Assembly: GCF_016219575.1 (NCBI RefSeq)
Contig: NZ_JACRMG010000023.1
Location: 124,001 to 188,000 of the forward strand
Source: Bradyrhizobium sp.
GTDB lineage: Bacteria; Pseudomonadota; Alphaproteobacteria; Rhizobiales; Xanthobacteraceae
Direction: 5' to 3'
Length of the DNA stretch: 64,000 nt
Shown here: piece after piece, positions 7,180 to 14,784 of the stretch
How positions within the stretch are numbered: position 1 is the first letter of the stretch
Layout of the letters: the number at the start of each line of letters is the position of its first letter
Translations under genes and position numbers: made by a program
Notes under the pieces: model-generated
The model's input: the letters and a program-made list of their open reading frames with translations, nothing else
The model's database searches: none
What the model was told of the DNA's origin: nothing

Positions 7180-8274
7180 TCACAAGAACATCTCCGCGAA
7201 ATCGACGGTCGAGCGCGTGCCGATGTGCTCGAAATTCGCATCGAGCCACGTCTTCGCCGTGTCGCGGCCGGCGTCGCGCAGGCGGCACAACAGGCTCCAC
7301 TCGGGGTGAAACTGCGTGGCGGCGCCGAGCTGGGACATCAGCGGATCGTTGCCGATCCAGTGCATGAACATGCGCCGGTGTTTTTCGCTGTCGAGCTCGC
7401 CGGCATCGATCAGCCTGGTCGCAAAGGCCACCGCGCGCATTTCGCGCATCAGCGAGGAGTTGAAGCTGATCTCGGTGATCCGGTGCAGCACGTCGGCCGC
7501 GCTGGCTGGCAATTCGTCGCGCCTGAGGGCGGTGACCTGCGCGATGATGACGTCGCGGGTGCCCGCGCGATAGATCAGCGGATAGATCGCGGGATTACCG
7601 AGATAGCCGCCGTCCCAGTAATGCTCGCCGTCGATCTCGACCGCCTGGGAATAGGGCGGCAGGCAGGCCGACGCCAGCACCGCATCGGCCGTCAGCTTCG
7701 GCCTTTCGAACACCTTCAGCTTGCCGGTGCGCACATTGGTGGCGTTGAGGAACAGATGCGGCGCATTCTCGTCGTGATTGATCCGCTCGAAATCCACCAC
7801 GCGCGCAAGCAGCTCGCGCACCGGGTTGAAATGGAAGGGATTGAGCAGGTTCGGCGGCAGCGTGTGGGTCAGCGTGTGGATCGCGGCATGCACGGGATGC
7901 CACTCCGGCGGCAGCTTCATCGCCTGGATCCACTGATTCCAGGGCGAGAAGAAATCGAACAACACGTCCATCTGCGAGACCTGGTGCCAGAAATCGTACA
8001 GCGCGGCGCGCGCCGCTTCCGGTCCGCCTGACACAATGCCGGAGGCGAACGCCACGGCGTTCATTGCGCCGGCGCTGGTCGCGCTGATTGCCTCGATGCC
8101 GAGCCTGCCGTCCTCCAGCACCCGGTCGAGCACGCCCCAGACGAATGCGCCATGGGCGCCACCGCCCTGCAACGCAAAGCTCACCTTCTTCACCGGCCCG
8201 CCACCCACGACACGTCCCCGACAAACGCCAACGATACCGCCCGGCACGGCGGCTGCCCGCACGGGCCGGCTCAT
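7180..8274 (-). CDS. patatin-like phospholipase
   Basis: A 364-residue patatin-family serine hydrolase, probably an acyl-lipid hydrolase. The oxyanion loop G-G-G-A-H-G-A-F lies near residue 37. The nucleophile motif is A-T-S-A-G-A-M-N (family G-x-S-x-G; the first Gly is Ala here, seen in many bacterial patatins). The catalytic Asp sits in W-D-G-G-Y. Between them lies the usual patatin beta sheet. Start taken at ATG 8274; a GTG at 8193 (next to K-K-V-S-F-A-L-Q-G-G-G) would drop 27 poorly conserved residues and is a real alternative. It is followed by a terminator-like repeat. A second, unrelated-context patatin lies at 29294-30469. Confidence 0.88.
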   Translation of the reverse strand: MSRPVRAAAVPGGIVGVCRGRVVGGGPVKKVSFALQGGGAHGAFVWGVLDRVLEDGRLGIEAISATSAGAMNAVAFASGIVSGGPEAARAALYDFWHQVSQMDVLFDFFSPWNQWIQAMKLPPEWHPVHAAIHTLTHTLPPNLLNPFHFNPVRELLARVVDFERINHDENAPHLFLNATNVRTGKLKVFERPKLTADAVLASACLPPYSQAVEIDGEHYWDGGYLGNPAIYPLIYRAGTRDVIIAQVTALRRDELPASAADVLHRITEISFNSSLMREMRAVAFATRLIDAGELDSEKHRRMFMHWIGNDPLMSQLGAATQFHPEWSLLCRLRDAGRDTAKTWLDANFEHIGTRSTVDFAEMFL

Positions 8275-8383
8275 TTCCGCGTTTTTGCAGGGGCGATGTC
8301 CAGTGTTTTTATGCGAAAATTCTCTTCCCCGGCGCTGAAACCGCAGGCTTCGATGTCGCACCGGCAGCGCGTCAATCCCCTTG

Positions 8384-8410
8384 GTCGTACCGGCGTTCGC
8401 CGGGACGACA
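8384..8410. repeat. short fragment of the GTCGTCCCGGCG-type repeat
   Basis: GTCGTACCGGCGTTCGCC followed by GGGACGAC: a 27-base partial copy of the arm seen at 391-531. It sits between the patatin start and the holin-like gene. Confidence 0.5.
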
Positions 8411-8437
8411 GCGGAAGTTATCTCGACCGCGGGGGGC

Positions 8438-8872
8438 TTACTCCGCCGGCTCCTCGGCCTGCGTGTGGCCGCGGGACGCCAGAAATCCCAGCGCGACGCC
8501 GCCGATAGCGAGGATCGGCACCAGCCGCCTGAAGCCGATGGCGCGGGCGAGCTGGATGCCGACGGCCACCATCGCCGGATCGAGCAGCATGGAATTCGCC
8601 GCCGCCTTCGCGGCCTTCTCGGCGCGGACCTCAACCTGATGCTTGCGAACCATGTAGCTGCCAGCCGCGATCAGCGTCACCGCGAGGAAGACCGCCGCGC
8701 CCGTGAGGCAGGCATAAACCGGGCCATGACGATCGAGCACGAAGATGAACGCGGCCGCGCACAGGAAGCAGGTGGTGACCAACAGCGCAAAGGCGGCGGC
8801 GATCGCCAGCGACGTCAGCCGCAGCGTAATGCCGGTCGATTCCTTGAAGTCATCGATCATGCGCTGAAACAT
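8438..8872 (-). CDS. YqjE/phage-holin superfamily III type membrane protein
   Basis: 144 residues. Two close hydrophobic spans at about 23-45 and 53-73 (A-F-A-L-L-V-T-T-C-F-L-C-A-A-A-F-I-F; Y-A-C-L-T-G-A-A-V-F-L-A-V-T-L-I-A), and a third weaker one near the C-terminus (L-V-P-I-L-A-I-G-G-V-A-L-G-F-L). This matches the Phage_holin_3_6/YqjE architecture, which despite its name is mostly chromosomal and linked to stress-related YqjD-like proteins. The DUF883 gene is directly upstream on the same strand, as in the enterobacterial yqjD-yqjE order. ATG 8872 was chosen as the start next to the amphipathic M-F-Q-R-M-I-D-D-F helix. Probable EcfG target via the upstream promoter. Confidence 0.75.
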   Translation of the reverse strand: MFQRMIDDFKESTGITLRLTSLAIAAAFALLVTTCFLCAAAFIFVLDRHGPVYACLTGAAVFLAVTLIAAGSYMVRKHQVEVRAEKAAKAAANSMLLDPAMVAVGIQLARAIGFRRLVPILAIGGVALGFLASRGHTQAEEPAE

Positions 8873-8977
8873 CGGCACGCCTCGCTCTGTAGAGCACGTC
8901 AACGAAGTGCATGGTCGTCCACCAGCGCCGCCATTCGCGCCACAGTGTTTTTTCGCCGCGGGCCGTCGCCATGCGAC

Positions 8978-9313
8978 TCAACGCCGCCAGGTGACGCCGA
9001 TCAGGAAGCCGAGGCCAATGGCAAGGCCCATGGCCGCGATCGGGCGCTGGACGATGGCATCTTCCACCGTCTCCTCGATGCCGGCCGCCGCTTCCTGCGC
9101 CGCGTCCATCATGGCGCCGCCGCGCTCGGAGAGATCGCCGATGGCGCCTTCCGCGGTGGCGCGCGCCTGCTTGTAGCCGCGGCGCGCTTCCTTCCGCGCG
9201 GTGCCGGCCAGCGAGTTCATCATTTCGGTGATCTGGCGGGCGAGCGCGGAGATGTCGCCCTTGACGGCGCTGACGTCCTTTTCCAGTCGGTCGATGTTCG
9301 CGGTGTCGGTCAT
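8978..9313 (-). CDS. DUF883 (ElaB/YqjD-like) membrane-anchored protein
   Basis: 111 residues. A long amphipathic, probably coiled-coil N-terminal part (about 5-85; T-A-R-K-E-A-R-R-G-Y-K-Q-A-R) is followed by a C-terminal anchor I-A-A-M-G-L-A-I-G-L-G-F-L-I-G-V and the tail W-R-R, the classic ElaB/YqjD/DUF883 layout. E. coli relatives tether ribosomes to the inner membrane in stationary phase. Gene order DUF883 then YqjE-like is conserved. A perfect EcfG promoter sits 42 bases upstream, so induction in general stress is expected. Confidence 0.85.
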   Translation of the reverse strand: MTDTANIDRLEKDVSAVKGDISALARQITEMMNSLAGTARKEARRGYKQARATAEGAIGDLSERGGAMMDAAQEAAAGIEETVEDAIVQRPIAAMGLAIGLGFLIGVTWRR

Positions 9314-9354
9314 GTGGTCATCCTGGTTTCTGCGAAAGGATTCGTTGCAGGGAG

Positions 9355-9379
9355 AACGCTTGCGGGCCGCGTAAGTTCC
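9355..9379 (-). promoter_or_regulatory. EcfG promoter of the DUF883-YqjE pair
   Basis: On the minus strand: GGAAC (9379-9375), 16 bases, CGTT (9358-9355). Exact consensus match, 42 bases before the DUF883 ATG. Confidence 0.85.
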
Positions 9380-9394
9380 TCGCGGGAAACCCGA

Positions 9395-10615
9395 TCAATC
9401 CTCCGGAAGCTGCGGCGTTTCGACCGGCATCAAATGCTCCTTCAGAATCAGTGCGACGATCAGCAGCGGCGAGGACAGGAATCCGCCCATCGGTCCCCAC
9501 AGCCAGGTCCAGAATGCCAGCGCCAGCAGCACGGCGAGCGCATTCAGCGCCAGCCGGCGCCCGATGATGGTCGGCGTGATGAAATGGCCTTCGAAGAAGG
9601 TCAGTGCGACGAACAGCATCGGCGCCACCAGCGCGCCGCTCAGTGTCGGAAGGGCGACGATGCCGACGACGACCAGCACCGCGAACATCGCGACGGGACC
9701 GATGATCGGGATGTAGTTCAGTGTCGCCGCCAGTGCGCCGAGACCCGCCGGGTTCGGAACTCCCGCGATGAGGCAGATGATGCCGGTCGCGATGCCGAAC
9801 CCGATGTTGATCATGGTCACCGTGAGCAGATAGCCGCCGAGATGCTCCTCGATCTCGTTGAGGATACGCAAGGTGCGCAGCCGGGAGGTGCGGTCGCCGA
9901 AATTCATGATCATCGCGCGCCGCAGATCCTTCCAGCTCGCGATGAACAGTATCAATGTGACGACGAACAACAGGAACTCGGTGAAGGTCGGCGACAGGAA
10001 TTCCAGCGTCGGCTGCACCCAATCGAACTTTGGCATCTTCAGGCTGGTGAGCGGGTCGGAGCCGCCGAGCATGGTCTGCAGCTCGTGCCACAGCGCCAGC
10101 GGCCGGTCGAAAATGTGCAGCTTCTCCTTCAGCTGCGCCGCGAATTCCGGCAGACGCGAACTCCACTCGAGGGCGGGCGACGCGATCAGGCCAACGATGA
10201 ACATGCCGAGCGCCGTGACGGCGGTCACGATCAGCACGGCTCCGACGCCGCGGGGAACGCGATAGCGCTCCAGAAAGCCCGCGGCCGGCGACAGCATGGT
10301 GCCGACCACGAAAGCCATCACGACCGGCAGGAAGAAGGCCTTGGCGAAATAGAGCACCGCGGTGACGGCGATGAGAAGCAGCCCGGCCAGTGCGATCGCC
10401 ACCACTTCCTGGCGGCGGATCAGCGGCGGCAGTTCGGCCGCCGAGTCCGGCATCGGCGAGCCGCTGTCGCGGCGCTGCTCCTGCCTGGCTTCCTGCCTCG
10501 CCTCGCGCTGTGCCTCCTGCCTGTCCTCGCGCTGCAAGCCTTTGGCGTCGCGGCGCGACTCCCGGTCTTTCTCCTTGGGAAGCAGACGATCACCGGGAAG
10601 GGCCCGCACAGACAT
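9395..10615 (-). CDS. AI-2E family (PerM/TqsA-like) transporter
   Basis: A 406-residue inner-membrane protein with about eight spans. Diagnostic features are the paired early spans (V-A-I-A-L-A-G-L-L-L; A-K-A-F-F-L-P-V-V-M-A-F), a long soluble insert at about 135-200, and the late G-x-x-x-P-x-I-I-G-R-R-L-A-L-N-A signature with E-G-H-F-I-T-P upstream. Substrate unknown; the family name does not establish AI-2 export. The first 60 residues are highly charged with a repeated Q-R-E-A-R-Q-E-A-R-Q pattern, possibly a cytoplasmic coiled coil. Start taken at ATG 10615; TTG 10627 is possible because the AGGAG site sits very close to the ATG. Confidence 0.85.
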   Translation of the reverse strand: MSVRALPGDRLLPKEKDRESRRDAKGLQREDRQEAQREARQEARQEQRRDSGSPMPDSAAELPPLIRRQEVVAIALAGLLLIAVTAVLYFAKAFFLPVVMAFVVGTMLSPAAGFLERYRVPRGVGAVLIVTAVTALGMFIVGLIASPALEWSSRLPEFAAQLKEKLHIFDRPLALWHELQTMLGGSDPLTSLKMPKFDWVQPTLEFLSPTFTEFLLFVVTLILFIASWKDLRRAMIMNFGDRTSRLRTLRILNEIEEHLGGYLLTVTMINIGFGIATGIICLIAGVPNPAGLGALAATLNYIPIIGPVAMFAVLVVVGIVALPTLSGALVAPMLFVALTFFEGHFITPTIIGRRLALNALAVLLALAFWTWLWGPMGGFLSSPLLIVALILKEHLMPVETPQLPED

Positions 10616-10765
10616 TCTCCTGCGCAAGCGCGCGGTTTTCCGTCGCGCTGCCGCGCCCTGCCATCAGAAATTGCACTGCCTCAACGCGCGAGAGGGCGAC
10701 GGGTTCCATCAGGGGATCGTGGCTCCGGTGCGCTTGACAGTCGCGCCTTCGCGCTCGCCCGCAGC

Positions 10766-10791
10766 GGAACGCAAATGAATGGCGCAGCGTT
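10766..10791 (+). promoter_or_regulatory. EcfG promoter of the L,D-transpeptidase operon
   Basis: GGAAC at 10766-10770, 17-base spacer, CGTT at 10788-10791. Exact consensus match, 46 bases before ATG 10838. It rules out the in-frame ATG at 10775, which lies within the promoter. Confidence 0.85.
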
Positions 10792-10837
10792 TGTAAAGAA
10801 GAGCATCAGCGCGATGCGCATCCCGATGGGGCAGCAC

Positions 10838-11566
10838 ATGACACAGTCAGCCACTTTCCTCCGCCGGCCGTCCGGCCGAGCGAACCTCCTTGTTGCGGCG
10901 ATATTGTTCGCGCCGACCGTCTTCGCGACGTCTGCCGGCGCGCAGACGCTGGGCTACGCACCGAGGCAGCAGAACTTTCCGTCGGACTACGTAACGTCGG
11001 ATGAGGGCACGGAAGCGCCGCTGCCTCAGCGGCTGCGCCGCGCTACCGTCGCCTTCGACACGAGAGAGGCGCCCGGCACCATCGTCATCGATACCGGCGG
11101 CACCGCGCTCTATTACGTGCTGGGTGGAGGCCGCGCGATCCGCTACGGGGTCGGCGTCGGCCGCGAGGGATTTACCTGGTCCGGCGTGCAGACCGTCAGC
11201 CGCAAGTCCGAATGGCCGGATTGGCATCCGCCGGCGGAGATGATCGCGCGCCAGCCCTATCTGCCGCGCTTCATGGCCGGCGGTCCGGGCAATCCGCTGG
11301 GGGCGCGGGCCATGTATCTCGGCTCCAGCCAGTACCGCATCCACGGCACCAACGATCCATCGACCATCGGCAAGTTCGTCTCTTCCGGCTGCATCCGCAT
11401 GACCAATGAGGACGTGATCGATCTGTTCAGCCGCGTCGATATCGGCACCAGGGTCGTGGTGCTGCCGAAGAGCGCGCCACTGGAAGCGCGCCATCCGTCG
11501 CGTCCGGCCGTGACCGCGCTGCCTTCGGGCCGCCAAGCCATGGTCCTGACGACGGGCATGAATTGA
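10838..11566 (+). CDS. L,D-transpeptidase (YkuD family)
   Basis: A 242-residue exported enzyme that forms 3-3 cross-links in peptidoglycan or attaches proteins to it. It has a signal peptide (A-I-L-F-A-P-T-V-F-A-T-S-A-G-A with cleavage near residue 35). The YkuD domain at about 70-210 carries the catalytic motif H-G-T-N-D-P...S-S-G-C-I-R-M with Cys at 185. R-Y-G-V-G-V-G-R-E-G-F-T-W-S-G is the usual strand and substrate loop. ATGs at 10814 and 10826 are alternative starts. The DUF2865 gene follows after 10 bases. The upstream EcfG promoter makes this a likely stress-induced cell wall enzyme. Confidence 0.93.
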   Translation: MTQSATFLRRPSGRANLLVAAILFAPTVFATSAGAQTLGYAPRQQNFPSDYVTSDEGTEAPLPQRLRRATVAFDTREAPGTIVIDTGGTALYYVLGGGRAIRYGVGVGREGFTWSGVQTVSRKSEWPDWHPPAEMIARQPYLPRFMAGGPGNPLGARAMYLGSSQYRIHGTNDPSTIGKFVSSGCIRMTNEDVIDLFSRVDIGTRVVVLPKSAPLEARHPSRPAVTALPSGRQAMVLTTGMN

Positions 11567-11576
11567 GGTGAAAGTG

Positions 11577-12209
11577 ATGAAAGTACCCAAGATCAAGTGT
11601 TGGAAATTGGGTGCGGCGGCGGTGCTTGCCGTGGCCGCGCTCCCTCCTGCCGCGCAGGCGCAGGATTTTTTCTCCGGCTTTTTTGGCGGCTTCGGTCGCC
11701 CCCACGCGCCCGCGATCCAGATGCCGTCCGGCGAGGAATTCCAGCGGGCCCAGCCGCGGCAGCGCTTTGGCGGCGGACAGGCCTGGTGCGTTCGTATCTG
11801 CGATGGCCGCTATTTCCCGATCACTGGCAATGGCGGCGAGGCCCGGGCGAACTCGTGCGAGAATCTCTGCCCGACGGCAGACACTGAAATCGTTTATGGC
11901 AACACGATCGACAACGCGGCGACGGAAAAGGGCAAGCCATACTCCAAACTGCCCAACGCCTTCCGCTATCGCAACGAACTCGTGGCTGGCTGCAGCTGCA
12001 ACGGCAAGGACCCCGCCGGCCTCGCCAGCATCGACGTCGAACGCGACCCGACGCTGCGCAAGGGCGACATCGTCGCGGGCGAGAACGACCTCGTGGTCGC
12101 CAACAAGAGTGCCGACGGGCGTGGTGCGCCGATCGAATTCTCGCCGGCCTCCGAGCGCATCAAGGCGCGCTACCGGCCTCCGCCGGTGGTGGCGAAAGGC
12201 AGGGACTGA
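11577..12209 (+). CDS. DUF2865 exported protein
   Basis: 210 residues with a signal peptide ending A-A-Q-A-Q-D. The body has the DUF2865 core A-W-C-V-R-I-C-D-G-R-Y-F-P-I...N-S-C-E-N-L-C-P-T-A-D-T-E-I-V-Y-G, with four cysteines that probably pair, and a later G-C-S-C. I recognise the family, which is widespread in Rhizobiales, but its function is unknown. It is in the same transcription unit as the L,D-transpeptidase (10-base gap), which suggests a periplasmic or cell-wall role. ATG 11577 follows GAGG by nine bases; GTG 11568 is an alternative. A terminator follows. Confidence 0.8.
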   Translation: MKVPKIKCWKLGAAAVLAVAALPPAAQAQDFFSGFFGGFGRPHAPAIQMPSGEEFQRAQPRQRFGGGQAWCVRICDGRYFPITGNGGEARANSCENLCPTADTEIVYGNTIDNAATEKGKPYSKLPNAFRYRNELVAGCSCNGKDPAGLASIDVERDPTLRKGDIVAGENDLVVANKSADGRGAPIEFSPASERIKARYRPPPVVAKGRD

Positions 12210-12219
12210 CAAAACGAAA

Positions 12220-12242
12220 ATGCCCGGCACGAGGCCGGGCAT
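12220..12242. terminator. hairpin terminator after DUF2865 gene
   Basis: Stem ATGCCCGGC / GCCGGGCAT with a five-base loop, preceded by AAAACGAAA. Placed between two convergent genes, it probably also serves the chemoreceptor gene on the minus strand. Confidence 0.65.
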
Positions 12243-12269
12243 GACGTGGTGAGAGACGAGGAGAAACGA

Positions 12270-14363
12270 TTACGCCGCGCGGATCTTCGTGAGGAACTGC
12301 GTCACCTGGCCGCCGAGCGCCTGGCTCTGCTGCTCCAGCGTATCGGAGGCCTGCTTGACGTCGTCGGCAGCGGCAGCCGCCGCATCCGCATCGGCCTTCA
12401 CGCCCGTGATGTTTTCCGAGACGTTGCGCGTGCCCTGCGCCGCGTATTGCGTGCTGCGGGTGATCTCCTGGGTCGCGGCGCCCTGTTCCTGCACCGCAGC
12501 CGCAATGGCGGTCGCAACCTCGTTGACCTCGCCGATGATGCCGCCGATGGTCTTGATGGCGTCGATGGCTTCGCCGGCGACCTTCTGGATGTCGGCGATC
12601 TGCTCGGAGATTTCCTCCGTCGCCTTCGCAGTCTGGCTCGCCAGCGATTTCACTTCGGAGGCGACCACGGCAAAACCGCGGCCGGCCTCGCCGGCGCGCG
12701 CCGCCTCGATGGTGGCGTTGAGCGCGAGCAGGTTGGTCTGGGCGGCGATGGTGTTGATCAGGCCGACCACCTCGCCGATGCGTCCTGCGGACTTGGCGAG
12801 CCCCTGCACGGTGCCGTCGGTGTCGGCGGCCTGCTTGACGGCGCGGCTGGCGATACCGGCGGCATGCGTGACCTGCTGGCTGATGTCGTTGATCGAGGCC
12901 GACAGTTCCTCGGAGGCTGCCGCGACGCTGTCGACGCTCATCGAGGCGTCGCTGGAGGCCTTTTCGGCGACCTGGACGCGCTCGTTGGTCTGGCGCGACA
13001 CGGTCGAGAGGCTGTCCGAGGTCGAGCGCATCTGGCCCGAGGCGTCGCCCAGTTGATCCAGCGTCTGCCGCACCATGGTCTCGAACTCGCCGACATAGTT
13101 CTCGATCGCCTGCTGGCGCGCGGCGGCGCCGGCGTTGCGTTCGCGCTCCTGCGCCTCGATGCGGGCCTTGTCCATCGCCTGCTGCTTGAAGGTGTCGAGC
13201 GCGCCGGCCAGCGCGCCGATTTCGTCGCTGCGGCCGGTCTGGCCGGTGTCGACCGCGAGGTCGCCGGCGGCGACCTTGAGCATGGCGTCGCGCATGTTGT
13301 GCAGCGGCCTGATGACGCGCCGGGTGACCAGCATCATCGCGCCGGCCGTCAAGGCGATCGCGCCGAGCAGCATCGCGAGCTGCAGGACGAGCGAGTTGCG
13401 CGCGGAGGCATATTGCGCGAGCGAGTGCTCCTTGGCGGCGTCCAGCGCGCCCTCGGCAACGCTGACCGCGGCGCCGAGGCGGCCGACCGTCAGCGGGGTC
13501 CACTGGTTCGTCGTGATCTCGGTCTTCTCGCCCGCCGCCACCTGGTTGAGCAGGCGGTCGCGCAGCTGCAGATATTGCGGCTCGAAATAGGCGGTCTTGG
13601 TGGCGGCGATGGCGCTTGCCAGCGCGGGCGGCAGCTGCATGCCCGCAGCGACCAGCTCGAGTGCGCTCCAGGCGGCCTCGGTGCCGCCGACATACTTGGT
13701 GTAGCCAAGCTTGCTCTCCGGCGACACCTTGCCGGTGGACAGCCCCACCGAAACCGCCAGCGAAGCTTCGCCGGCCGTGTTGCGCAGCAGCCAGGCCATC
13801 TGCTTGATCGCGAGCAGCTGGTCGATGGTGGCATCCTGGTGGTTGACGGCGGCGCCAAGCGTCGTGGACAGCTTCTCGAGCACGTCGAGCGTGGCGGTTA
13901 CCGTATCCATGTACTCCTTGGGCAGAGCCGGACGACGCTGCGCCTTCGGCTTGGCCATCATTTCCCAGAATTCCTTCTGCATGGTGCCGATCTGCTTGAA
14001 CAGGCGATCGAGCTCGGGCACCAGCGTGGCCTTCTGCGCGAATTCCAGCGAGGGCAGCAGCGCCAGCGCATTGGCCATTGCCGGCATCTCGGTGTCGCGG
14101 ATGTTGCGGAGGTACTTCTCGATTTCCGGGTCCATCGGCGCATCGGCGTTGAGCAGCCGGTTGCTGGTGGAGCGGTCGGTGCGAAGGTTGTGCATCGCCT
14201 TGAACAGGCTTCCCGACGCATCCGCCACCAGCAAGATGCGGCTGGCCACCTGCAGGCGATTCCAGGAATCCCAGGCGTTGAGCGAGAAGCCGGCCACGAC
14301 GCAAAGGGCGGTGGCCAGGATGACGGTCTTCAGCAGCGCGGAAACGGTCAGGCGATTGAGCAT
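12270..14363 (-). CDS. methyl-accepting chemotaxis protein
   Basis: A 697-residue chemoreceptor. TM1 is at about 10-30 and a large helical periplasmic domain at about 35-330. TM2 follows at about 335-357 (L-A-M-L-L-G-A-I-A-L-T-A-G-A-M-M-L-V) and HAMP at about 360-415. The signalling hairpin is at about 450-690 with its conserved tip L-I-N-T-I-A-A-Q-T-N-L-L-A-L-N-A-T-I-E-A-A-R-A-G-E. It passes ligand information to CheA/CheW. No che genes are in the window, so it is an orphan receptor. The ligand domain has no recognisable Cache fold and looks like a helical-bundle type. The divergent 51-aa protein gene shares the upstream spacer. Confidence 0.93.
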   Translation of the reverse strand: MLNRLTVSALLKTVILATALCVVAGFSLNAWDSWNRLQVASRILLVADASGSLFKAMHNLRTDRSTSNRLLNADAPMDPEIEKYLRNIRDTEMPAMANALALLPSLEFAQKATLVPELDRLFKQIGTMQKEFWEMMAKPKAQRRPALPKEYMDTVTATLDVLEKLSTTLGAAVNHQDATIDQLLAIKQMAWLLRNTAGEASLAVSVGLSTGKVSPESKLGYTKYVGGTEAAWSALELVAAGMQLPPALASAIAATKTAYFEPQYLQLRDRLLNQVAAGEKTEITTNQWTPLTVGRLGAAVSVAEGALDAAKEHSLAQYASARNSLVLQLAMLLGAIALTAGAMMLVTRRVIRPLHNMRDAMLKVAAGDLAVDTGQTGRSDEIGALAGALDTFKQQAMDKARIEAQERERNAGAAARQQAIENYVGEFETMVRQTLDQLGDASGQMRSTSDSLSTVSRQTNERVQVAEKASSDASMSVDSVAAASEELSASINDISQQVTHAAGIASRAVKQAADTDGTVQGLAKSAGRIGEVVGLINTIAAQTNLLALNATIEAARAGEAGRGFAVVASEVKSLASQTAKATEEISEQIADIQKVAGEAIDAIKTIGGIIGEVNEVATAIAAAVQEQGAATQEITRSTQYAAQGTRNVSENITGVKADADAAAAAADDVKQASDTLEQQSQALGGQVTQFLTKIRAA

Positions 14364-14494
14364 GGAATTCCCCCAGGGCGAGTTCCACGCATCTGGACGG
14401 AAAACGGTAAATACTTAGACAGCATCACTGCCGTACAACTACGGGGCGCATTGAAAACGCTGGAATTTTTCACCTTGCGAAAAGTTCCGGTTGC

Positions 14495-14519
14495 GGAACT
14501 GGCGCGCGCCTTCCGAGTT
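14495..14519 (+). promoter_or_regulatory. possible EcfG-type promoter before the 51-aa membrane protein
   Basis: GGAAC at 14495-14499, 16 bases, AGTT at 14516-14519; one mismatch in the first -10 base, the least conserved position. It lies 44 bases before the ATG at 14563. Confidence 0.4.
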
Positions 14520-14562
14520 AATCATGGGTTAACAGCGCGGTCATTTCAGAAGGAATCTTGCG

Positions 14563-14718
14563 ATGCTCGTCGGTGCGCTTGTCACATTCCTCGTCGTCAT
14601 CCTCATTCTCTATCTCATCAACCTGCTGCCGCTCGACGGCCGCGCCAAGCAGATCTGCCGGGTCATCGTGATCGTGCTCGGCGTGATCTCGCTGCTGAAA
14701 TACCTCGCGGTGTTTTGA
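14563..14718 (+). CDS. 51-residue two-span membrane protein (Thivi_2564 type)
   Basis: Small protein starting M-L-V-G-A-L-V-T-F-L-V-V-I-L-I-L-Y-L-I-N-L-L, followed by the polar turn P-L-D-G-R-A-K-Q-I and a second span V-I-V-I-V-L-G-V-I-S-L-L. This hairpin layout with L-I-N-L-L-P-(L/I)-D is that of a small conserved family found across proteobacteria. Function unknown. AAGGA lies nine bases before the ATG, and a strong terminator follows. The possible EcfG promoter upstream suggests a stress-induced envelope peptide. Confidence 0.75.
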   Translation: MLVGALVTFLVVILILYLINLLPLDGRAKQICRVIVIVLGVISLLKYLAVF

Positions 14719-14734
14719 CCGGCACGGTCATGAC

Positions 14735-14761
14735 AAAAGCCCCGGCGCTGGCCGGGGCTTT
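14735..14761. terminator. bidirectional intrinsic terminator
   Basis: Stem AAAGCCCCGGC / GCCGGGGCTTT, 11 base pairs with a five-base loop, flanked by A and T on either side. It separates the 51-aa gene from the convergent glcB. Confidence 0.85.
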
Positions 14762-14784
14762 CATCTTGGACAATTGCGGACCGA

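Noticed and set aside
8438..9313. Holin-like gene as evidence of a prophage
   Set aside because: The YqjE/holin III fold is mostly chromosomal, the partner is DUF883, and no phage structural or integrase genes are present.
8381..10737. Very long open frames antisense to real genes (also at 12246-14828, 14818-19908, 32333-33865 and 46967-50683)
   Set aside because: They are low-complexity (R, H, Q, D, G rich), lack family motifs, and lie opposite genes with clear motifs. Long antisense frames are expected in GC-rich DNA.
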